A DNA stretch of 64,000 nucleotides. Source: Bacteroides caecimuris (GTDB taxonomy: Bacteria; Bacteroidota; Bacteroidia; Bacteroidales; Bacteroidaceae). Where the stretch lies: the NCBI RefSeq assembly GCF_001688725.2, contig NZ_CP015401.2:2480001-2544000 (forward strand), given 5' to 3'. The notes below the pieces were generated by a model. It was not told where the DNA came from and did no database searches. It saw nothing but the letters and a program-made list of their open reading frames with translations. The position numbers were made by a program, and so were the translations under genes. This document shows, piece by piece, positions 1-8,494 of this stretch (within the stretch, counting starts at the first letter, position 1; every line of letters starts with the position of its first letter).

Positions 1-988
1 CTGATTCTTCCCGAAGTATACACCTTAAATCACTCACTACACGACGCAACCTACCTTCTACGCCTCTATCTTCCGACCTCCAAAAACATGAAATAATCTC
101 TTCTTTTGTCATCGTATGATTGGGAGCTTTCAAAAGCAGCAAAAGTAAAGATGCAGGTTGGCTAGTAATCCGGATCTTTCGATTATCATCTGTATAAAAT
201 TCATGCGAACTGTAAACATAACGCAGATTCGCTATTTTTATATTTAATTGGGAGATATCTGTTACTGAAGGAATGCTCTTTTTTATTCTTTTTCTTAGAT
301 AATAGATAAAACAAACAAATAAAAGAACAAGGATAATTAATTCTACAATAACCACCATCGTTATTGAAGTGTTTTTAAGAACTGTCAACCAAGAATACCG
401 AATAAAAGGCTCTACTTCAATTTCATTGGAAAGTCCGGAGTAAAAACTACTAATTTTTTTATACTCTGGTAAAAATAACGTAGAATCTCCACAAGCAAGT
501 ACATAGGCACTATCTGTATGAATATGTATTCGTAATGCATGACAAGAAACAATATTAGCCGCAGACAGTTTCTTACTCCACAAAGATAAACAAGCATCGG
601 CATCTATTCCCTCTTCTGCTAAAACGGTATGACTTATTCCAGTATCAATATCCGAACTCACTACGACCTTGTTTTCTTCAACCACAATATCTTTTACTTT
701 TTTACCTTTAGAACTAGTTATAGTACAATGCTCAAAGTTCCTATTTGGTTCCATTTTATAACCAGCCTCATATAGTCCCAGTGCCTTATATTGTGCATTG
801 AATCCATCTTCTATTGTTTCCAATAAAGTTATTCTAGTCTTATTTGCAAGTGCAACTTCTCCTGAAGCATAAAGCATTCGTTCTAATGTAACAACAAGAA
901 TTATCATTAAAATGAAAAATAGCAAAGCCATTCGTCTGTCTGGATCCATAATTCGCACAAATAACAAATTACTACAAATAGTTCTCAT
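1..988 (-). CDS. Membrane-anchored winged-helix transcriptional regulator (3' end outside window)
   Basis: The minus strand is open from an ATG at 986-988 to the window edge (329 codons, no stop). I see a hydrophobic segment at about residues 20-37 (MALLFFILMIILVV), an extracytoplasmic region of about 165 residues, a second membrane segment at about 207-228, and a cytoplasmic C-terminal region with the look of an OmpR/PhoB-type winged helix (LLLLLKAPNHTMTKEEII, then CFWRS and RRVVSDLR). Two membrane segments with a DNA-binding domain after the second suggest a one-component ToxR-like sensor-regulator. A candidate -7 box (TACCTTTG on the minus strand) lies at 1018-1025. Ligand and targets are unknown. 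The domain call comes from pattern reading only. Confidence 0.72.
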   Translation of the reverse strand, partial: MRTICSNLLFVRIMDPDRRMALLFFILMIILVVTLERMLYASGEVALANKTRITLLETIEDGFNAQYKALGLYEAGYKMEPNRNFEHCTITSSKGKKVKDIVVEENKVVVSSDIDTGISHTVLAEEGIDADACLSLWSKKLSAANIVSCHALRIHIHTDSAYVLACGDSTLFLPEYKKISSFYSGLSNEIEVEPFIRYSWLTVLKNTSITMVVIVELIILVLLFVCFIYYLRKRIKKSIPSVTDISQLNIKIANLRYVYSSHEFYTDDNRKIRITSQPASLLLLLLKAPNHTMTKEEIISCFWRSEDRGVEGRLRRVVSDLRCILREES

Positions 989-1017
989 AGTATTTCTTTT
1001 TATATATTTTTCAAGCA

Positions 1018-1025
1018 CAAAGGTA
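1018..1025 (-). promoter_or_regulatory. Bacteroides-type -7 box for the membrane regulator
   Basis: Read on the minus strand it is TACCTTTG, matching TAnnTTTG, 30 bp upstream of the ATG. The -33 element is weak. Confidence 0.45.
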
Positions 1026-1071
1026 ACATTATTTAATTAATTCGCGAATAAACCGTAACAATATCTATAGT

Positions 1072-1113
1072 GCGAGAAACAATATTCTCGCAGTTTCAGC
1101 AGAGTATCCTATT
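1072..1113. repeat. Interspersed intergenic repeat, copy 1
   Basis: The segment from 1075 (GAAACAATATTCTCGCAGTTT) is about 75-80% identical over 33 bp to the segment from 2776. It also contains a short inverted repeat, GCGAGAA...TTCTCGC. Confidence 0.5.
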
Positions 1114-1121
1114 TTATGAAT

Positions 1122-1154
1122 AAAAAAAACGCTCCCAGCACAAATGGAAGCGTT
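1122..1154 (-). terminator. Intrinsic terminator of the Rpn-family nuclease gene
   Basis: Arms at 1145-1154 and 1129-1138 (AACGCTTCCA / TGGGAGCGTT on the minus strand) are followed by a run of eight T. It lies just past the stop codon of the nuclease gene. Confidence 0.7.
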
Positions 1155-1197
1155 GTCTTTATCATTTTAAAATTCACATTTTTCGGGGGCGATCCTT

Positions 1198-2124
1198 CTA
1201 CAAACTTTTTATTTCTTCAATGGATAGTCCTGTAACTTGCGAAATGGTATCAAGTGGAATATTCAAAGATTTCATATTATGTACCATTTCTCTTTTTTCT
1301 TCCATACGACCTTCCATAAGTCCCTCGGCACGGCCCTCAGCACGGCCCTCTGCACGACCTTCAGCACGACCTTCAGCACGGCCCTCAGCACGACCTTCCG
1401 CACGTTCGGTATATATATTGTCACGTAGAATTACTATATTATCCAAATGACGATAATAAGCACTTAATTCTTCTTTTGTCATCTTATCCAGTTTCAGGCG
1501 TTGACGAGCCTCATCCAACCCCGGTGCTGTCGCACCATCAGGTATATCACCTGTATTCATATAATAAATCCATTCTTCCAACGGACTCCGGGCCACTTGA
1601 TTGAAATCATTGACCTTCAGAATATAATATTCGGGATAAAGCTGACTGACACTATCTACTTTGAATGTCTGTTTCTGGAAAGGAGTCAATTCCAAAACAT
1701 CTCCCTGATGGATTCCGCGGAATTCTGTTTTTCCATGATATACGATATCCTTTCCACTCCCTAAAGAGAAATATACAATATTGACACTATATACTTTCCT
1801 TACTTTGTCATACCCTTCCCCGCGGTTTATGTATTCGGTCACCAATTTAGAAGTGCCGAATAACATACGTTGGAAATACGCATACTCATTATTGTTTTGA
1901 ACTTCAATCAAAATGAGTTCACCCTTTGAGTTTTCCGCAAGCATATCCACCCGATTATACTTGTCAAACTCGTCCTCTTGATTGCTCTCACTTTCCAACA
2001 GTTTCTGAATGACTATCTTTTCATTTAGAAGAGTGGTTAGAAAGCCCTCGAGAACTGCAAAATTGGCTTTATTACGCAACAAGCGTTTCATTGCCCAATC
2101 GAAACGAATATAATTACTTGCCAT
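1198..2124 (-). CDS. Rpn family (PDDEXK_2) recombination-promoting nuclease / putative transposase
   Basis: I chose the start at 2124 (MASNYIRFDW) because GGAGA lies just upstream; the reading frame extends 11 codons further to 2157. The N-terminal half has the PD-(D/E)XK layout of the Rpn/PDDEXK_2 family: NRVDMLAENSKGELILIEVQ supplies the D and the E-x-Q pair, followed by YFQRMLFGTSKLVTEYI. Family members are DNA endonucleases that raise RecA-independent recombination and often lie near mobile DNA. Near the C-terminus there is a run of about seven RAEG units encoded by a 12-bp minisatellite, then a short helical tail (SQVTGLSIEEIKSL) common in this family. A terminator follows directly. Confidence 0.85.
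   Translation of the reverse strand: MASNYIRFDWAMKRLLRNKANFAVLEGFLTTLLNEKIVIQKLLESESNQEDEFDKYNRVDMLAENSKGELILIEVQNNNEYAYFQRMLFGTSKLVTEYINRGEGYDKVRKVYSVNIVYFSLGSGKDIVYHGKTEFRGIHQGDVLELTPFQKQTFKVDSVSQLYPEYYILKVNDFNQVARSPLEEWIYYMNTGDIPDGATAPGLDEARQRLKLDKMTKEELSAYYRHLDNIVILRDNIYTERAEGRAEGRAEGRAEGRAEGRAEGRAEGLMEGRMEEKREMVHNMKSLNIPLDTISQVTGLSIEEIKSL
1328..1407 (-). repeat. 12-bp minisatellite encoding RAEG repeats
   Basis: At least six 12-bp units (consensus GCACGRCCYTCA on the plus strand) with silent and near-silent variation lie inside the nuclease gene. Unit number can change without shifting the frame, so the linker length is likely to vary between strains. Confidence 0.85.
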
Positions 2125-2218
2125 AAGTTCGTCTCCTTTACCGTTTCCTTTTTTCATGCTGACAAAGGTAAGCAGAAAATGTTTGATTTCAAGTATATAT
2201 GATTCAATTTATTTCTAT

Positions 2219-2593
2219 CTAAGAATATTCTATCTCCCACTCTCCCAAAGTCCGCGTTGCGCTATCGAAATTCGCTCCAACTTTAACAACCTTGCGATGG
2301 GCTATCTCATAAGGGATGGCATATTGTTTACTATTAATTTGCACCAATGCCTCTTCAGGAGTACCATCCACCTTGAACTCAAGTACATAAACCGCGTCAG
2401 GCATTTTGATTACCACGTCGGCCCTGCCAATGGCATTCTTTACCTCTACATCCACATATTGCCCCATCAAACGGAATAACAAATAGAATATGGTTTGATA
2501 GTGTTTTTCCTGATTGTTCTCCAAATCATAAGGAATAGAAGAGAAGAAAGAACGGGTACGAAGCAGACATTGCTCAATATCACCTTTCATCAA
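2219..2593 (-). pseudogene. C-terminal fragment of an AAA-ATPase-like / PD-(D/E)XK (DUF1703) protein
   Basis: The 124-residue frame corresponds to the C-terminal nuclease domain of the Bacteroides ATP-binding protein family (AAA-ATPase_like plus DUF1703/PDDEXK_9): HYQTIFYLLFRLMGQYVDVEV, then GRADVVIKMPDAVYVLEFKV (D...E-x-K) and INSKQYAIPY. Full-length members are about 500 residues, and the N-terminal ATPase is missing: upstream sequence to 2957 has no matching frame. I read it as a remnant, although the nuclease core motifs are intact and translation cannot be excluded. Confidence 0.7.
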
Positions 2594-2732
2594 ATCCCTT
2601 ACAAAAGAGACTGAATATCTCTTTCATATCAATCTAATGTCTTTTGTTGAAACATATACAAAGATAACGTTTTTACGCATACCTTGTATAATAAAGTTCT
2701 ACTATATTAGATAAAATAATGGCTTATTGCTT

Positions 2733-2811
2733 GAAGATATCCATTGGTTCCGATTGTCCCATATATTGTGGGACTGAAACAATATCCTTGCAGTTTTAAC
2801 AAAGAATGGAA
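2733..2811. repeat. Interspersed intergenic repeat, copy 2 (composite)
   Basis: The first half (ATTGGTTCCGATTGTCCCA, then ATATTGTGGGA) matches 39939-39985 closely. The second half, from 2776, matches 1075-1108. This links the gene-poor 2594-2957 stretch to two other intergenic sites. Nothing else is evident in 2594-2957 apart from the promoter-like TTACTTTG just before the next gene. Confidence 0.6.
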
Positions 2812-2957
2812 TATCAACTATATTCGTTTATAAGGCATTTTGTCAAAAAGTTGGGATAATGTTTTTGGGGATAATAATTTTTATTATCCAAATATTCAAG
2901 CAAAAGTTTGTTCATCTAAAAGCTTTTATTTTACTTTGCATCACAAAGTACTTTTAT

Positions 2958-3557
2958 ATGAATAAAGATAAAGCATTAGAATCGGTAAATGAGATAAAAG
3001 AGTTGATGGAAAAGTCCTCAAAGTTTATCTCTCTAAGTGGTCTCGCTGCAATCATGGCGGGCATTTACGCATTAGTTGGGGCATATATCGCCACACAAGT
3101 TATTACACCGGACACTTATTTAATTGTTGCCCTTGAACTAATGGTCATAATAGCCTCGCTCGTATTGATAGCTGCGGCGGTCACTACCTGCATCCTGTCC
3201 TATTACAAATCTAAAAAGACAGGACAAAAATTTTTCAGCCGCCTCACTTACCGGGCATTGTGGCATTTCTCTTTTCCGATGCTGACCGGAGGTGTTTTAT
3301 GTATTTCCATCCTTATGCACGAGTATTATGACATTATGGCTTCTGTCATGCTTTTATTTTACGGGCTGGCACTGGTCAACGTTTCCAAGTATACTTATTC
3401 CAGCATTGTATGGTTAGGCTATGCTTTCATTTGCCTGGGCGTCGTAGACTGTTTTTGTGAAGGTCATTCACTATTGTTCTGGACTATCGGTTTCGGTGTT
3501 TTCCATATCCTCTATGGTATATTATTCTATTTACACTACGAAAGAAAGAAATCATAA
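2958..3557 (+). CDS. Six-helix integral membrane protein of unknown function
   Basis: Start set at ATG 2958 (MNKDKALESVNEIKEL), because the longer frame adds a spurious hydrophobic leader and TTACTTTG promoter-like sequence lies inside it. The 199-residue product has a short charged N-terminus and six predicted membrane helices (first FISLSGLAAIMAGIYALVGA, last LLFWTIGFGVFHILYGILFY). The stop codon abuts the ATG of the downstream wHTH regulator, so the two are translated together. The function is not recognisable. A membrane protein paired with a small wHTH regulator recurs in bacteria, often as a sensed and regulated unit. Confidence 0.75.
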   Translation: MNKDKALESVNEIKELMEKSSKFISLSGLAAIMAGIYALVGAYIATQVITPDTYLIVALELMVIIASLVLIAAAVTTCILSYYKSKKTGQKFFSRLTYRALWHFSFPMLTGGVLCISILMHEYYDIMASVMLLFYGLALVNVSKYTYSSIVWLGYAFICLGVVDCFCEGHSLLFWTIGFGVFHILYGILFYLHYERKKS

Positions 3558-3854
3558 ATGATAGAAGCATTCCAATATATTAATAAAGCATTCGAAAGCA
3601 AGGTCCGATTAGGCATCATGGCTATCCTGATGGTAAATGAGGAAGCTGATTTCAATTTTCTGAAAGAACAGCTCTCTCTGACCGACGGCAATCTTGCCAG
3701 CCATACCCGCGCCCTGGAAGAGCTGGGATATATCGTATGCAACAAAAGTTTTGTCGGACGAAAGCCACGGACTGTTTTTCAGGCAACCCCGCAAGGCAGA
3801 GAAGCTTTCAAATCGCATATTGAAGCCTTAGAGAAATTTCTAAAATCAAAATAA
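3558..3854 (+). CDS. Small winged-helix transcriptional regulator (MarR/ArsR-like)
   Basis: The 98-residue protein starts one base after the stop of the membrane protein (TAAATG). VRLGIMAILMVNEEADFNFL, then LSLTDGNLASHTRALEELGY (recognition helix) and KSFVGRKPRTVFQATPQGREAF (wing) match the HTH_27 winged-helix family, which is usually a stand-alone DNA-binding domain with no ligand domain. It probably regulates this operon including creD downstream (spacing 26 bp). No operator was identified. Confidence 0.85.
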   Translation: MIEAFQYINKAFESKVRLGIMAILMVNEEADFNFLKEQLSLTDGNLASHTRALEELGYIVCNKSFVGRKPRTVFQATPQGREAFKSHIEALEKFLKSK

Positions 3855-3880
3855 ATAATTCATCAAAACATTACTGGTTT

Positions 3881-5233
3881 ATGGACGCTTTCAACGAAAA
3901 TTCAAATGAGCAACAGGCACAGCAACCTATGGGATGCCTCAACCGTTTTTCCAAAACAATCAAAGTGGTCATCATCGGATTATTAATCCTTCTCCTGATG
4001 ATACCTATGTTCATGATTGAGAATCTTATTTCCGAACGGGGACAAACCCAGGAAGAAGCTATCAACGAGGTAAGCCAAAAATGGAGTCTTGCACAAACCA
4101 TCACTGGTCCTTACCTGAATCTCCAGTATCCGGTTGTCACTGAAAACAACGGCGAGAAGACGGTTTCCATCAAAGACCTGATACTCTTTCCTGACGAGCT
4201 TACGGTCAACGGACAACTGAAGACTGAAATTCTGAAAAGAAGTATCTATGAGGTCAATGTATATCAATCGGAACTGACATTGAAAGGATCATTCAGTTCG
4301 GAAGAATTGAAAAAGAGCAGAATAGATATGGAGCAATTGCAGTTTGACAGGGTAGCAATTTGCTTAAACCTGACCGATATGCGAGGTATCAGCGAACAAA
4401 TCAGCATCACTCTGGGTGATTCTGTTTATATATTCGAACCGGGTATGGACAACAGAGGAATAAATAACACTGGAGTTCATGCAATCGCAAATTTATCGGA
4501 ATTGAAGCAGAACAAAGAACTGCCATACGAAATAAAAATCAAACTGAAAGGTTCACAGTCACTCAACTTTATTCCGCTGGGTAAAACAACCCGTGTAGAC
4601 CTGAAAGCCAATTGGAATACACCGAGTTTCACCGGAAACTACCTGCCTAACAACCGGAATATTACCGAAAAAGAATTTTCGGCACAATGGCAAGTTTTGA
4701 ACTTGAACCGGAATTACTCACAAGTAATGATTGACTATACCAATTCTAATATTAAAGATATAGATAATTCCAGTTTCGGTGTGAACTTCAAAATTCCGGT
4801 GGAACAGTACCAACAGTCCATGCGTTCAGCGAAGTATGCTATCCTGATTATCCTGTTGACATTCGGAGTTATCTTCTTCACTGAAATTATGAATAAAACC
4901 CGTATTCATGCTTTACAGTATTTGTTAGTGGGACTGGCACTTTGTCTATTCTACAGCCTGCTCCTCTCCTTCTCCGAACATATCGGCTTCAACCCTGCCT
5001 ATTTGTTATCTTCTGCACTGACTATTATACTGATAGGCGGATATATGTTCGGAATCACCAAGCAAAAGAAACCGTCATTAATCATGTCCGGTTTGTTGAC
5101 TATACTCTATATTTATATCTTTGTTCTTATCCAGCTGGAGACTTTCGCATTATTGGCAGGCAGCTTAGGATTATTTATTATCTTAGCAATGGTGATGTAT
5201 TTCTCAAAGAAAATAGATTGGTTTAATGAGTAG
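3881..5233 (+). CDS. creD: Cell envelope integrity inner-membrane protein CreD
   Basis: The 450-residue protein is of normal length for the family. One membrane segment lies near the N-terminus (VVIIGLLILLLMIPMFMI), followed by a large extracytoplasmic beta-rich domain with the family hallmark SERGQTQEEAINEVSQKW and the GPYLNLQYP stretch. Five or six helices lie at the C-terminus, beginning around residue 320 (YAILIILLTFGVIFFTEI). CreD-family proteins affect envelope stability and, in Bacteroidetes, stress and beta-lactam tolerance; the biochemical activity is unknown. It is third in the operon with the small membrane protein and the wHTH regulator. Confidence 0.9.
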   Translation: MDAFNENSNEQQAQQPMGCLNRFSKTIKVVIIGLLILLLMIPMFMIENLISERGQTQEEAINEVSQKWSLAQTITGPYLNLQYPVVTENNGEKTVSIKDLILFPDELTVNGQLKTEILKRSIYEVNVYQSELTLKGSFSSEELKKSRIDMEQLQFDRVAICLNLTDMRGISEQISITLGDSVYIFEPGMDNRGINNTGVHAIANLSELKQNKELPYEIKIKLKGSQSLNFIPLGKTTRVDLKANWNTPSFTGNYLPNNRNITEKEFSAQWQVLNLNRNYSQVMIDYTNSNIKDIDNSSFGVNFKIPVEQYQQSMRSAKYAILIILLTFGVIFFTEIMNKTRIHALQYLLVGLALCLFYSLLLSFSEHIGFNPAYLLSSALTIILIGGYMFGITKQKKPSLIMSGLLTILYIYIFVLIQLETFALLAGSLGLFIILAMVMYFSKKIDWFNE

Positions 5234-5254
5234 TCAGTTTTTTAAAATAGAACT

Positions 5255-5362
5255 ATGAACATAATGTATATAAAAGGAGATGCCACATCTCCTATTGCGC
5301 CCAATAATAAAGTTATCACTCACATCTGTAACGATATTGGCGGTTGGGGATATGATTTATAA
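5255..5362 (+). pseudogene. N-terminal remnant of a macrodomain (ADP-ribose-binding) protein
   Basis: A 35-codon frame reads YIKGDATSPIAPNNKVITHI followed by CNDIGGWG, then stops. This matches the first 30 residues of Bacteroidetes macrodomain proteins, including the GDAT and GGWG loops. The rest of the domain (about 120 residues) is absent downstream. I interpret it as a truncated leftover, probably from a deletion at about 5350. The AGGAGATG/CATCTCCT stem at 5275-5293 is within this frame. Confidence 0.6.
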
Positions 5363-5409
5363 ATAAAATCAACACTATCGCATGAGCAACCCGCTTTTCT
5401 TCTGATACA

Positions 5410-5442
5410 TTTGACAAACGATTTTTTTATATTGTATTTTTG
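5410..5442 (+). promoter_or_regulatory. Promoter of a candidate small RNA
   Basis: TTTG at 5410-5413, a 21-bp spacer, then TATTTTTG at 5435-5442: a full match to the Bacteroides -33/-7 pattern with no adequate gene downstream. Confidence 0.5.
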
Positions 5443-5448
5443 AGGAAA

Positions 5449-5575
5449 GAAAAGTAATCAACAGCATGGATAATATAAGAAAAATAGATACATAAATAAC
5501 ATTTAACTGATATATTTTAGTATCAGTACAAATATGGTATAGGGCAATAGTCTAACGATTATTGTCCTATTTTGT
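5449..5575 (+). ncRNA. Candidate small RNA of about 125 nt
   Basis: The interval runs from the predicted start site after the 5410-5442 promoter to an intrinsic terminator at 5539-5575 (ATAGGGCAATA pairing with TATTGTCCTAT, then TTTTGTT). The only frame inside is nine codons (MDNIRKIDT). The existence of a transcript is inferred from promoter plus terminator only; no known RNA family was recognised. Confidence 0.35.
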
Positions 5576-5687
5576 TCATATTTTTACTTAGATCCTGTTT
5601 TAAATTCTCTTCAGTCATAATATTATAGCTGATATTTTAGCTTACCTCGGCTCTTCTTGTCGCGTCCGTCTGTAGTTGGCGGAAGGG

Positions 5688-5992
5688 GTATTAACAGTTG
5701 CGCTCTTGGCTATTAATAGAAAACTTCCCGCCCATTAAGTCTAAAGTTCCTTCGGACAGGAAGGAAACTTTCTTTTCATTCGATGCAAACTATAAACGCA
5801 AGCTTTGATTATATAATTGCAAGCTTCGTTTTTATAATCAAAGCTTTTGTTTTTATAAACGAAGCTTGCGTTTATAGATTACGGTTAACGAAAAATAAGT
5901 TTACATGCTGATAATAAGAAGTTTACAATTAATGAAAGAGAACTTTTCTATTAATGAATGAAAAGTGGGTTATTAAGAGCCTGCTCCGAGTT
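5688..5992. repeat. Phased 21/22-bp repeat array, locus 1
   Basis: Three units with NNATTAA starts at 5688, 5710 and 5732 (period 22). Four units with TATAA at 5791, 5812, 5833 and 5854 (period 21), each carrying AAGCTT at about 5800, 5821, 5841 and 5862. AAGTTTACA at 5897 and 5919 (period 22) and TATTAA at 5949 and 5971 (period 22). The outer TATAA units form a perfect 16-bp inverted repeat (CTATAAACGCAAGCTT, 5790-5805, and its complement ending near 5877). No coding frame covers it. Besides this array, 5363-6305 holds only the small-RNA candidate. Confidence 0.7.
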
Positions 5993-6305
5993 TTGCCCGA
6001 CACAGTTTTGAGAGTTGCTCTCGAGTATATTTTCTGTTACTGTGAGAAGCATGACGGAGACTATGTGACGAATAAAAACAGGTCGGTAAAGCCTATCTAA
6101 CATAATCTCAGGAAAATTTAAACAGGCTCTAATAATTCAAGGAATTCTTTTTTATCCGAAGTTACTAGTTTTATTTCCATATTTTCTTTCTATGAAAAAT
6201 ACATTTGCATCACAAAAGTAATAAACTTACCAATAACTGTTCTTTCAATTAAATAATTATGATATCCAAAGATGAAAAAACACGCTCGTTTAAAAAGAAA
6301 AACAC

Positions 6306-6313
6306 TACTTTTG
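6306..6313 (+). promoter_or_regulatory. -7 box upstream of the NhaC gene
   Basis: TACTTTTG matches TAnnTTTG, 47 bp before the ATG. The -33 element is poor. Confidence 0.4.
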
Positions 6314-6360
6314 CATCACTATTTTGATTTTAGAATAAAAAAAATACCCAACGTCCATTT

Positions 6361-7662
6361 ATGACTGAAGAAAAAATACATAAAGACCGTCGCGGAAACT
6401 GGTGGGCATTGAGCCCGTTACTCGTATTCTTATGCCTTTATCTCGTGACTTCTATCCTCGTCAACGACTTTTATAAAGTGCCTATCACAGTGGCTTTTCT
6501 TATCTCTTCCTGTTATGCCATCGCCATTACACGCGGCTTGAAACTGGACCAGCGTATCTATCAATTCTCGGTAGGAGCTGCCAATAAGAATATTCTCCTG
6601 ATGATATGGATATTCATTCTTGCCGGAGCTTTTGCTCAAAGTGCGAAGCAAATGGGGGCAATCGATGCTACCGTCAATCTGACACTGCATATTCTTCCTG
6701 ACAATTTATTGCTGGCAGGCATCTTTATTGCCGCCTGTTTCATCTCTTTATCCATCGGAACCAGTGTGGGAACTATTGTCGCCCTTACTCCCGTTGCCGT
6801 AGGACTGGCAGAAAAGACTGAAATAACTCTCCCCTTTATGGTAGCTGTCGTAGTAGGCGGTTCTTTTTTCGGAGACAACTTATCTTTTATCTCCGATACC
6901 ACTATCGCTTCGACAAAAACCCAGGAATGTGTAATGCGCGATAAATTTCGGGTAAATTCTATGATTGTCGTCCCGGCGGCCATCATTGTATTGGGAATTT
7001 ACATATTTCAAGGACTGTCCATTACTGCTCCCACCCAAACACAGACCATCGAATGGACCAAAGTTATACCTTACATAATAGTATTAGGAACAGCCATTGC
7101 CGGAATGAACGTAATGCTCGTACTCATAATAGGTATATTGACAAGTGGCATCATTGGCATCGCGACCGAAAGCTTCGGAATCTTCGACTGGTTTGGTGCC
7201 ATGGGAACAGGAATTACAGGAATGGGAGAACTGATTATTATTACTCTGTTGGCCGGAGGGATGCTCGAAACAATCCGTTATAACGGTGGCATTGATTACA
7301 TTATCAGAAAACTCACCCGCCACATCAATGGTAAAAGAGGGGCCGAACTAAGCATCGCCGCTCTGGTAAGTATCGCCAACTTATGTACAGCCAACAACAC
7401 GATTGCCATTATCACAACAGGGCCGATTGCCAAAGACATTGCCATGAGATTCCATATCGACCGAAGAAAAGCAGCCAGCATCCTCGATACTTTCTCCTGC
7501 CTGATACAAGGGATTATTCCATACGGAGCACAAATGCTGATTGCAGCAGGACTTGCCAATGTCTCCCCTATCAGTATCATCGGCAATCTCTATTATCCGT
7601 TTACAATGGGAGCATGCGCCCTGCTCGCGATTTTATTCCGCTATCCGAAACGATATTCGTAA
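6361..7662 (+). CDS. nhaC: NhaC-family Na+/H+ antiporter
   Basis: The 433-residue protein has about 11 membrane helices. Family features include SIGTSVGTIVALTPVAVGLA, then VGGSFFGDNLSFISDTTIAS (the GDNLSPISDTT signature of NhaC) and LCTANNTIAIITTGPIAKDI in the second half. It exchanges Na+ for H+ across the inner membrane and so contributes to sodium and pH homeostasis. It is a single gene with its own promoter, followed by the separate rpsP promoter. The sodium coupling predicted for the V-ATPase further along the window makes sodium cycling a shared theme. Confidence 0.9.
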   Translation: MTEEKIHKDRRGNWWALSPLLVFLCLYLVTSILVNDFYKVPITVAFLISSCYAIAITRGLKLDQRIYQFSVGAANKNILLMIWIFILAGAFAQSAKQMGAIDATVNLTLHILPDNLLLAGIFIAACFISLSIGTSVGTIVALTPVAVGLAEKTEITLPFMVAVVVGGSFFGDNLSFISDTTIASTKTQECVMRDKFRVNSMIVVPAAIIVLGIYIFQGLSITAPTQTQTIEWTKVIPYIIVLGTAIAGMNVMLVLIIGILTSGIIGIATESFGIFDWFGAMGTGITGMGELIIITLLAGGMLETIRYNGGIDYIIRKLTRHINGKRGAELSIAALVSIANLCTANNTIAIITTGPIAKDIAMRFHIDRRKAASILDTFSCLIQGIIPYGAQMLIAAGLANVSPISIIGNLYYPFTMGACALLAILFRYPKRYS

Positions 7663-7677
7663 AAAAGACGCGAAATG

Positions 7678-7708
7678 TTTGTCAATCAAAAGAAAAGCCG
7701 TATCTTTG
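7678..7708 (+). promoter_or_regulatory. rpsP promoter
   Basis: TTTG at 7678-7681, a 19-bp spacer, TATCTTTG at 7701-7708: a textbook Bacteroides promoter 60 bp before the rpsP ATG. Confidence 0.8.
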
Positions 7709-7768
7709 CGCCCGCTATTACGAGATAATAGCATAATTCAAATCAATCATTAAAAACAATTATTTAAA

Positions 7769-8320
7769 ATGGCAACTAGAATCAGATTGCAGAGACACGG
7801 ACGTAAAAGTTACGCGTTCTATTCAATTGTAATTGCAGACAGCAGAGCACCACGTGATGGTAAATTTATTGAGAAGATTGGTACTTACAACCCTAACACC
7901 AATCCTGCTACAGTAGATTTGAATTTCGACGCTGCATTGGCATGGGTACTGAAAGGTGCACAACCAAGTGACACTGTACGTAACATCCTCTCTCGTGAAG
8001 GAGTTTACATGAAGAAACATCTTTTGGGCGGTGTAGCAAAAGGCGCATTCGGAGAAGCAGAAGCAGAAGCTAAATTCGAAGCTTGGAAAAACAACAAACA
8101 GTCAGGTCTGGCTGCTTTGAAGGCTAAACAAGAAGAAGCTAAGAAAGCTGAAGCTAAAGCACGTCTGGAAGCAGAAAAGAAAATCAACGAAGTGAAAGCA
8201 AAAGCACTCGCTGAAAAGAAAGCTGCTGAAGCTGCTGAAAAAGCTGCTGCTGAAGCACCCGCAGAAGAAGCTGCAGCTCCGGCTGAAGAAGCTGCTGCAA
8301 CAGAAGCTGCTGCTGAATAA
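7769..8320 (+). CDS. rpsP: 30S ribosomal protein S16
   Basis: Residues 1-85 are S16 ([40 protein letters not shown]). From about residue 110 a long Ala/Lys/Glu-rich, coiled-coil-prone extension follows (repeated [20 protein letters not shown]), which takes the protein to 183 residues against 80-90 in most bacteria. Such extensions are common in Bacteroidetes S16. It assembles into the small ribosomal subunit. It is monocistronic here, with its own promoter and a strong terminator. Confidence 0.96.
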   Translation: MATRIRLQRHGRKSYAFYSIVIADSRAPRDGKFIEKIGTYNPNTNPATVDLNFDAALAWVLKGAQPSDTVRNILSREGVYMKKHLLGGVAKGAFGEAEAEAKFEAWKNNKQSGLAALKAKQEEAKKAEAKARLEAEKKINEVKAKALAEKKAAEAAEKAAAEAPAEEAAAPAEEAAATEAAAE

Positions 8321-8360
8321 TTTTCGGCAGGTTCCGAATAAGAAATCAGGAAAAGCTATA

Positions 8361-8394
8361 AATCCTCTCCGGTTCGCTGGAGAGGATTTTTTCA
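8361..8394 (+). terminator. rpsP intrinsic terminator
   Basis: AATCCTCTCC (8361-8370) pairs with GGAGAGGATT (8379-8388) and is followed by a T run. Confidence 0.9.
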
Positions 8395-8494
8395 TTTTAT
8401 GCTATAAAACATAGTAAATAATTAGTTTCATTCAGAATAAAACGCCTTCCTTTGCATCAGCATAGTTCAGTACAGTATTATTTACTTTTCGAAT

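Noticed and set aside
412..603. Short frame of 63 codons near the left edge
   Set aside because: It lies in another frame of the long open reading frame 1-988, which has clear domains.
2219..2593. Intact small nuclease gene
   Set aside because: The sequence corresponds to only the C-terminal quarter of a family of about 500 residues; kept as a fragment, not as a gene.
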